From an uncultured Clostridia bacterium (GTDB lineage Bacteria; Bacillota; Clostridia; Peptostreptococcales; Anaerovoracaceae), in NCBI GenBank assembly GCA_946402595.1, contig CAMIWY010000017.1, forward strand, positions 1 to 11,177: DNA of 11,177 bases, in the 5' to 3' direction. The position numbers and the translations under genes are program-made. Below the pieces are notes generated by a model. It saw nothing but the letters and a program-made list of their open reading frames with translations, had not been told where the DNA came from and ran no database searches. Position 1 is the first letter of the stretch; every line of letters begins with the position of its first letter. Below are positions 6,530-11,177 of the stretch, one piece after another.

Positions 6530-6556
6530 AAAAAACCACAATATTTAGGGGTTTTT
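6530..6556 (-). terminator. Weak terminator or attenuator-like hairpin between ftsQ and ftsZ
   Basis: On the minus strand AAAAACC (6556-6550) can pair with GGTTTTT (6537-6531) around a 12-nt loop, ending in a run of T (6535-6530). The stem is A/U-rich with only two G-C pairs, so termination would be partial. It would reduce read-through from the murD-ftsQ transcript into ftsZ and fits a separate promoter just downstream. Confidence 0.3.
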
Positions 6557-6625
6557 AAGTTTACGTAACACAATTACTTGTAAATCTGTCAGACGTCAGA
6601 ACACCGTTTTCCGGATTACCGTCAA

Positions 6626-7801
6626 TCAGATCCCGGGCTCAAATGAAGCCTCGCCGTTCTCAGTGATTGTGATAGTTCCTCTCTTTACATCATCCTCAAA
6701 CAGCTTTTCCACGATTTTGTGAAGCCTTCCATTCTTGAGATTGATCAGCAGTGTCTCGTAATCCGTCTTTACGACCAGCTTGTCATAGATATATGCCTTA
6801 ACAGCCATATTATCCTCGTATCCCGTCATGTCGATGGATACAAAATACAGGTCGGCAGCTTTCATCGCCCTGATCAGTCTCAGAAGCCTGCTGAACATCT
6901 GCTGGTTCTCAGTTCCTACTGTGTCGCCCAGTCTTATCCTGGTAACTACGAACCCTTTCACGTTGGTTATCTTGGGTTCAGTCCGGGTCTTCTTAAGAAG
7001 CGTCCCCTCATCATCCATGATGAGATAATCATCATCATAGTTGAAGCATATGGCTTCTGCTCTCTCCTCGACTGTAATCACAAGTGTCGAAGGAAGCTTT
7101 CTTGATACCGACGCTGATTTGATGTAAGGGTTCTGCTCAAGATAGTCAGTGATAGGTTTCTCATCAGTATTGTAGAGAAGATTGTGCCCCGGAACGGCAT
7201 GTGCTATGTTGATGATCTCTTCTGCAGAAAAATGGGAATTGCCTCTTACTTCTATCGAGTCGACGGTAAAGAATCCGGATATCGAAAAGAGGAAGCATGC
7301 GATGGAAAGTGTAATGATGATAAAACCGGTCCAGAAAGCTGTCTTACGTCTTATCGCTTTCCTCTTCTTCTCCCTTTTGCGCTCACGGATCTTCTCTTTT
7401 ATCGCTTCGGTTTCCGGATCAGTTTCCGTTTCAGTTTCTGATTCCTGCTCTTCCTTCTGAGCGCTTTCTTCATCCGTTCCGGATCCCGCGTTTTCGTCTC
7501 CGTTTTCTGCTGCATCAGCCGCAGCTTCTTCCGTTACCGCATCCTTCATGATGGTAACGGTTGCCGCAGGAACAGCCTGAGCAGCGTCATCTTCCTGATC
7601 TTCTTCCGGCAGATCAGCCGTTTCAGCAACGTCAAGAGCAGCAGTCACTGCACGGGTATCCACCGCTGCAGTCTGCTTCTGCTCATCAGCTGTTTCAGTC
7701 TCAGGGACCGCAATAGTCGCATCATTGCGCTCTGTAACTTCTTCACTGATATCTTCTGTATTCTCTAAGTCAACTAAAGTAACAGTTTTCTCAGTGCTCA
7801 C
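6626..7801 (-). CDS. ftsQ: FtsQ/DivIB-type cell division protein with long acidic N-terminal tail
   Basis: Bitopic membrane protein that links early and late divisome components and recruits FtsL/DivIC and the septal synthases. The 391 residues are long for the family (DivIB is usually about 260). Residues 1-131 are low complexity and strongly acidic (about 41 Asp/Glu against 6 Lys/Arg in the first 130). A very basic stretch follows (about 135-153), then one transmembrane helix (about 156-176). The POTRA domain starts with FTVDSIEVRGNSHFSAEEI (178 on), and the FtsQ beta domain follows. The start is GTG, overlapping the murG stop in a GTGA arrangement, so translation is probably coupled to murG. 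There is no ftsA or murC next to it. The family call rests on the TM-POTRA layout plus context; the sequence is otherwise divergent. Confidence 0.9.
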   Translation of the reverse strand: MSTEKTVTLVDLENTEDISEEVTERNDATIAVPETETADEQKQTAAVDTRAVTAALDVAETADLPEEDQEDDAAQAVPAATVTIMKDAVTEEAAADAAENGDENAGSGTDEESAQKEEQESETETETDPETEAIKEKIRERKREKKRKAIRRKTAFWTGFIIITLSIACFLFSISGFFTVDSIEVRGNSHFSAEEIINIAHAVPGHNLLYNTDEKPITDYLEQNPYIKSASVSRKLPSTLVITVEERAEAICFNYDDDYLIMDDEGTLLKKTRTEPKITNVKGFVVTRIRLGDTVGTENQQMFSRLLRLIRAMKAADLYFVSIDMTGYEDNMAVKAYIYDKLVVKTDYETLLINLKNGRLHKIVEKLFEDDVKRGTITITENGEASFEPGI

Positions 7802-8901
7802 TTCCTGTATGTCTCCATGATCGTATCGCAGATTATATCAGTCGCATGGACCGGCGCTACGCTCCTGCTCGCTTTTTCCATCTGTCTGAGCTGCTCTCTG
7901 TCAGCATCCAGCGATTCGATTATTCTCATTACATCAGGGACGGTATTATCGTTCTCTCTGACGATGAAGGCGCCGCCTGCATCAGCCACTGCCTTGGCGT
8001 TGTAGTACTGATGATCAGCAGTGACATTAGGGGACGGAATAAAAACAGCCGCCCGTCCTTCCATTGTGGTTTCTGCAGTCGAGAGGGCTCCGCTTCTGCT
8101 TACTGAAATGTCAGCCGCGGAAAGAACCTCCGGCATGTTTTTGATGAATGCCGATATCCTGACATTGTCAGGGCTGAAGCCTTCACGCTCAAGCCGTGAG
8201 GATATTTCATCGTAATACATGCTTCCGGTACCCCATATAACGGTATACCCTTTCCTGCCGGCGTACTCTCTTGCGACTGCCTCACCTACAGTATTCGTGG
8301 TTTCAGAACCAAGACTGCCGCCGAATACCATTATCACAAAGTCATCTTCCGGTATGCCGAGCGCCCTGCGGTCTTCTTCCCGGTTTCTTCCCGAGAAATC
8401 GCTTCTGACAGGGTTTCCTGAATACATGACCTTGTCCTGGTCGGCAAAATGCTCTCTCGCCGCTTCAAATCCGAGGAATACCTTCGTAGCGAACTTCGAG
8501 AGGAACCTGTTGGATACTCCCGGAAATCCGTTCTGCTCATGCAGATAAATCGAGGCACCGAGGCTTTTGCCCGCAAGAACAACAGGCACGCTGACGTAGC
8601 TGCCTGTACTTATAACAACATCAGGTCTGAAAGATTTCATTATCTTCCTGGCCTGCTGTCTTCCTCTGAGTGTCTTTGCAACTGTAACAGCTGCCTTGCT
8701 GATGCTTCTTCTGTCAAGCGGTGCTGTTTCTACTTCGTACAGCTTGTATCCATGGTCCGGTATTATTGACTTCTCCATGGATTTTCCGCTTGCTATATAT
8801 ATGATCTCGTTCTCCGGATCTCTTGCCCTGAACTCATCTCCTATCGCAAGGGCCGGATATATGTGACCGCCTGTAGCTCCTCCTGTAAGAACTATCCTCA
8901 T
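7798..8901 (-). CDS. murG: MurG, UDP-GlcNAc:lipid I N-acetylglucosaminyltransferase (makes lipid II)
   Basis: Peripheral inner-leaflet GT-B glycosyltransferase that adds GlcNAc from UDP-GlcNAc to lipid I, the last cytoplasmic step of peptidoglycan precursor synthesis. The 367 residues are the usual length. The N-terminal domain opens with TGGATGGHIYPALAI (6-20), the glycine-rich loop with conserved His13. ISTGSYVSVPVVLA and LHEQNGFPGVSNR follow, both typical acceptor-side motifs. The C-terminal domain has the third glycine-rich loop FGGSLGS and the donor-binding stretches SRSGALSTAE and DHQYYNAKAVADAGGA. It overlaps ftsW by 4 bp (ATGA at 8898-8901) and ftsQ by 4 bp, so the three genes are very likely co-translated. 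murC, which follows murG in E. coli, is not here. Confidence 0.97.
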   Translation of the reverse strand: MRIVLTGGATGGHIYPALAIGDEFRARDPENEIIYIASGKSMEKSIIPDHGYKLYEVETAPLDRRSISKAAVTVAKTLRGRQQARKIMKSFRPDVVISTGSYVSVPVVLAGKSLGASIYLHEQNGFPGVSNRFLSKFATKVFLGFEAAREHFADQDKVMYSGNPVRSDFSGRNREEDRRALGIPEDDFVIMVFGGSLGSETTNTVGEAVAREYAGRKGYTVIWGTGSMYYDEISSRLEREGFSPDNVRISAFIKNMPEVLSAADISVSRSGALSTAETTMEGRAAVFIPSPNVTADHQYYNAKAVADAGGAFIVRENDNTVPDVMRIIESLDADREQLRQMEKASRSVAPVHATDIICDTIMETYRK

Positions 8902-10175
8902 TCCTCTACTGCCTTTCTTTTAAGTCTGCTTCCCGGCTCCTGCCGCTTGGATACATTGAGCGCTATGCCCATAACCATCATGAACGACCAGATGGACGTA
9001 CCTCCGTAACTGATGAACGGAAGTGTGATACCGGTCGCAGGCATCGACGATGTTACAACAGCTACGTTGATGACTACCTGCAGACCCAGCATTACCGCCA
9101 CCCCTGTAGCCAGATAGAATCCCAGCCTGTCCCTGGCCTTAAGGGCTATCATCATGAGTCTGGTGATCAGGATTATATATGCAGCCATCAGAACGAGGAA
9201 GCCAATGAATCCGAGTTCTTCGCCGAGTATGGCCAGGATAAAGTCATTCTGAGGCTCAGGAAGGTACATGTTCTTGGCAATGCTGTGGCCGAATCCAAGG
9301 CCCTTGAGCCCGCCGTTGCCGAGAGCTATCAGTCCCTGTGTCACCTGGTATCCGTCGCCCTGTCTGTCAGCGAACGGATCCATAAAGCTCGTCAGTCTCT
9401 GATACCAGTGGTACGGAGTCTTGAACGTGATTATGTAGAAATAGCCCGCAACCGCAGCTGCGATCGGGAACACCAGGAAAGCCAGATGGAGTCCTGCAAC
9501 GATCATAATGGCCATCATGATCATGACGATTACGATAGCGGTAGACAGGTTCGGCTGCAGTATGATCAGTCCGAAATGCAGTCCCATTACCAGTACCAGT
9601 ATGCTCAGACCCTTGAGAGTTCTTATGTTGTTCGGGTTTTTGATCAGGAAGGAAGATGTGAAGATGATCATGAACATCTTGGAGAACTCACTCGGTGTGA
9701 ATCTGAAGAAACCGAGGTTGATCCATCTTACAGCTCCGTTTACGTTCTGTCCTATGAGAAGTACCAGTACGAGAAGCCCTATACTTACCAGGGCTGCAGC
9801 ACCGCCCAGTTTCTCATATCTGTGATAGTCAAAGTTCGCAAAGAACATCATCCACAGCAGACCGGTCGCAACGAAGATTCCCTGTCTGATCAGATAATAG
9901 AATGGATTCGGGTTTGAAACGTTTATCGTCTGATAATAGCCGGCACTGAAGACCATTGCTATACCAAAGAACGAAAAGAGCAGCACCATCACTATGACAA
10001 CGATGTCACTTCCTCCCGTGGCGCCTCTCACTCTCTCCCACCGCTTCTGCTTTCTGAGCTTTTTTGCTTCTGCCTTATCTGCTTTCAGCTCAGCTTTGCG
10101 CTTAGCTTTAATCTCCCTGCGTTCTGCCGCTGTGAGTTTTCTTGATTCAGTTTTGCTTGATGCTTTTTTTGCCAT
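8898..10175 (-). CDS. ftsW: FtsW, SEDS-family septal peptidoglycan polymerase
   Basis: Multi-pass SEDS glycosyltransferase that polymerises lipid II at the division septum together with a class B PBP. The 425 residues include about ten transmembrane helices from about residue 57 on. Family motifs: GAVRWINLGFFRFTPSEF (147-164), ILQPNLSTA (205-213) and LPEPQNDFILAILGEELGF (305-323). D311 aligns with the essential extracellular Asp of SEDS enzymes. PATGITLPFISYGGTS (379-394) is also typical. The first 50 residues are cytoplasmic and very basic (21 Lys/Arg against 7 Asp/Glu), longer than in many FtsW proteins. GGGAG lies only about 4 nt before the ATG, a tight spacing. It starts 28 bp after murD. 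FtsW is chosen over RodA because of the murD/murG context; sequence alone does not fully separate the two. Confidence 0.94.
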   Translation of the reverse strand: MAKKASSKTESRKLTAAERREIKAKRKAELKADKAEAKKLRKQKRWERVRGATGGSDIVVIVMVLLFSFFGIAMVFSAGYYQTINVSNPNPFYYLIRQGIFVATGLLWMMFFANFDYHRYEKLGGAAALVSIGLLVLVLLIGQNVNGAVRWINLGFFRFTPSEFSKMFMIIFTSSFLIKNPNNIRTLKGLSILVLVMGLHFGLIILQPNLSTAIVIVMIMMAIMIVAGLHLAFLVFPIAAAVAGYFYIITFKTPYHWYQRLTSFMDPFADRQGDGYQVTQGLIALGNGGLKGLGFGHSIAKNMYLPEPQNDFILAILGEELGFIGFLVLMAAYIILITRLMMIALKARDRLGFYLATGVAVMLGLQVVINVAVVTSSMPATGITLPFISYGGTSIWSFMMVMGIALNVSKRQEPGSRLKRKAVEE

Positions 10176-10203
10176 CAGTCTCCCAGTGTTGGTCTGTATG
10201 CCA

Positions 10204-11177
10204 TTAACCGGTTATATCCCTGACACACTCCTTGAAATGACGTCCTCTTACTTCATAGTTCGGATACATGTCCCAGCTAGCGCATGCCGGCGACAGAAGC
10301 ACCTTGTCCCCGCTGCGTGCGAGTTCGGATGCTTTGCGGACACATTCCTCCATGCTGCTGCATGTGAAGATGTCCGTGAATCCGGCCTTTCGTGCTGCCT
10401 CCTCGATCAGAGGCGCATCCCTTCCGAGCAGGACAAGAGCTGTTACAGCACCGTCGAGGTGCGCTGCAAGATCAGTGAAATCCTGCGCTTTACCGTCTCC
10501 ACCGGCTATGAGGATGATGTTGTTCTGAAGGGCCTTGAGAGCGATAACTGCAGCATCGACATTTGTACCCTTGGAGTCGTTGTAATAATCCACGCCATCC
10601 CTGGTTCCGCAGAATTCGATCCTGTGCTCTACTCCCGGAAATGTCCTGACAGCGCTGCCGATAACATCTGTATCTATGCCCGCATAGTAGCAGAGGGCCG
10701 CTGCAGCAAGCACGTTCTCAACATTGTGGTCTCCGATGATCCTGAGGTCATCCCTGCTGCATATGTTATGAATCGTGCCGTCAAAATCCTTTATTACGAT
10801 ATCTCTTCCCTGGAGATATGCTCCAGCATCGAGAGTCTCCTTTCTGCTGAAAGGTACTACTGTCGCCCTGCTCTGAAGAGCAAGCTCCATTGCAGCCGCA
10901 TCATCGCGGTTGATTATAAGGTACTCTTCCGGAGACTGGTTGATTGCGATCCTTGCCTTGGCATCACCGTAAGCCTTCATGGTCTTGTGTCTGTTCAGAT
11001 GATCCGGCGTAAGGTTCAGTATGGCGGAAACCTCCGGTCTGAAGTCTCTGGTCGTCTCAAGCTGGAAAGATGATACCTCTGTGACCATCCATGAATCGCT
11101 GTCTGCTGATACAGCTTCTGTAACTACAGGATTGCCGATATTGCCGACTACCGATGTTTTCCTTCCGGCAGCCTTGA
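10204..11177 (-). CDS. murD: MurD, UDP-MurNAc-L-Ala:D-Glu ligase, C-terminal part (5' end beyond window)
   Basis: Cytoplasmic ATP-dependent ligase that adds D-glutamate to UDP-MurNAc-L-alanine. The 323 residues visible are the central and C-terminal domains. The reading frame stays open to the window edge, so the Rossmann domain and the P-loop (GTNGKT type) lie outside. An internal ATG at 11088 is not the start, because matching MurD sequence (GNIGNP, then VTEVSSFQLE) continues upstream of it. Other family motifs: LNLTPDHLNRH, YGDAKARI with the lysine expected to be carbamylated, VEHRIEF, YYNDSKGTN, and near the C-terminus LLSPACASWDMYPNYEVRGRHF, the D-Glu-binding region. It is followed 28 bp later by ftsW, the standard dcw order. 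No terminator is seen between them, so they are probably one transcript. Confidence 0.97.
   Translation of the reverse strand, partial: KAAGRKTSVVGNIGNPVVTEAVSADSDSWMVTEVSSFQLETTRDFRPEVSAILNLTPDHLNRHKTMKAYGDAKARIAINQSPEEYLIINRDDAAAMELALQSRATVVPFSRKETLDAGAYLQGRDIVIKDFDGTIHNICSRDDLRIIGDHNVENVLAAAALCYYAGIDTDVIGSAVRTFPGVEHRIEFCGTRDGVDYYNDSKGTNVDAAVIALKALQNNIILIAGGDGKAQDFTDLAAHLDGAVTALVLLGRDAPLIEEAARKAGFTDIFTCSSMEECVRKASELARSGDKVLLSPACASWDMYPNYEVRGRHFKECVRDITG

Noticed and set aside
7405..7801. Low-complexity acidic start of ftsQ considered as a frameshift or misannotated stretch
   Set aside because: The frame is continuous with the POTRA part, begins at a GTG that overlaps the murG stop, and leaves no other place for an ftsQ start next to murG, so it looks real.
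7936..7945. GGGACGG match inside murG resembling the repeat core
   Set aside because: It lacks the flanking inverted arms and the rest of the core, and it encodes ordinary MurG sequence, so it is probably chance.
10164..10170. Run of seven A near the ftsW start as a slippage site
   Set aside because: It encodes an ordinary Lys-Lys at the N-terminus and there is no sign of an alternative product or broken frame.
9994..11073. Plus-strand open frame of 359 codons antisense to murD and ftsW
   Set aside because: It overlaps well-supported minus-strand genes, has no recognisable family motifs, and is a by-product of codon usage in the real genes.

Overview
The window carries ten protein-coding genes, all on the minus strand, so transcription runs from high to low coordinates. 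In transcription order they are: murD (5' end outside the window), ftsW, murG, ftsQ/divIB, ftsZ, a TrmH/SpoU-family RNA 2'-O-methyltransferase, zapA, mutS2, a DUF523 (TudS-like) gene, and argS (3' end outside the window). Coding density is high. The only gaps over 100 bp are about 176 bp upstream of ftsZ (6450-6625) and about 175 bp between mutS2 and the DUF523 gene (1365-1539). I see no tRNA, rRNA, CRISPR array, transposase or prophage gene.

The gene families suggest a Bacillota/Firmicutes bacterium, probably a Clostridia-type anaerobe: MutS2 with a Smr domain, a DivIB-type FtsQ, a zapA-mutS2 neighbourhood and AGGAGG-type ribosome binding sites. This placement is an inference. No sporulation gene follows ftsZ, where many spore-forming Firmicutes carry spoIIGA-sigE-sigG, which hints weakly at a non-sporulating lineage.

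Region 1 (11177 down to 6626) is the distal part of a division and cell wall (dcw) cluster. MurD adds D-Glu to the cytoplasmic muropeptide precursor, MurG makes lipid II, FtsW polymerises glycan at the septum, and FtsQ/DivIB is the bitopic divisome scaffold. ftsW-murG and murG-ftsQ overlap by 4 bp (ATGA and GTGA), so they are probably translationally coupled. murC does not lie between murG and ftsQ, and ftsA does not lie between ftsQ and ftsZ. Region 2 (6625 to 3941) starts with a leader that may hold a separate ftsZ promoter, then ftsZ, the RNA methyltransferase and zapA, whose product binds the Z-ring. Region 3 is mutS2, which overlaps zapA by 11 bp. Region 4 (1543 to 779) is a DUF523 gene with its own likely extended -10 promoter, bracketed by three copies of a short palindromic repeat with a GGGACGGTYCT core. 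Region 5 is the first 247 codons of argS.

Most of the window is ordinary core-genome content. The points most worth a second look are the repeat family with swapped but still complementary arms, one copy of which supplies the mutS2 stop codon; the loss of the acidic and basic residues of the LDLR motif in the MutS2 Smr domain; the long coiled-coil extension of ZapA; and the oppositely charged cytoplasmic tails of FtsQ and FtsW. I found no convincing sign of an undescribed multi-gene system.
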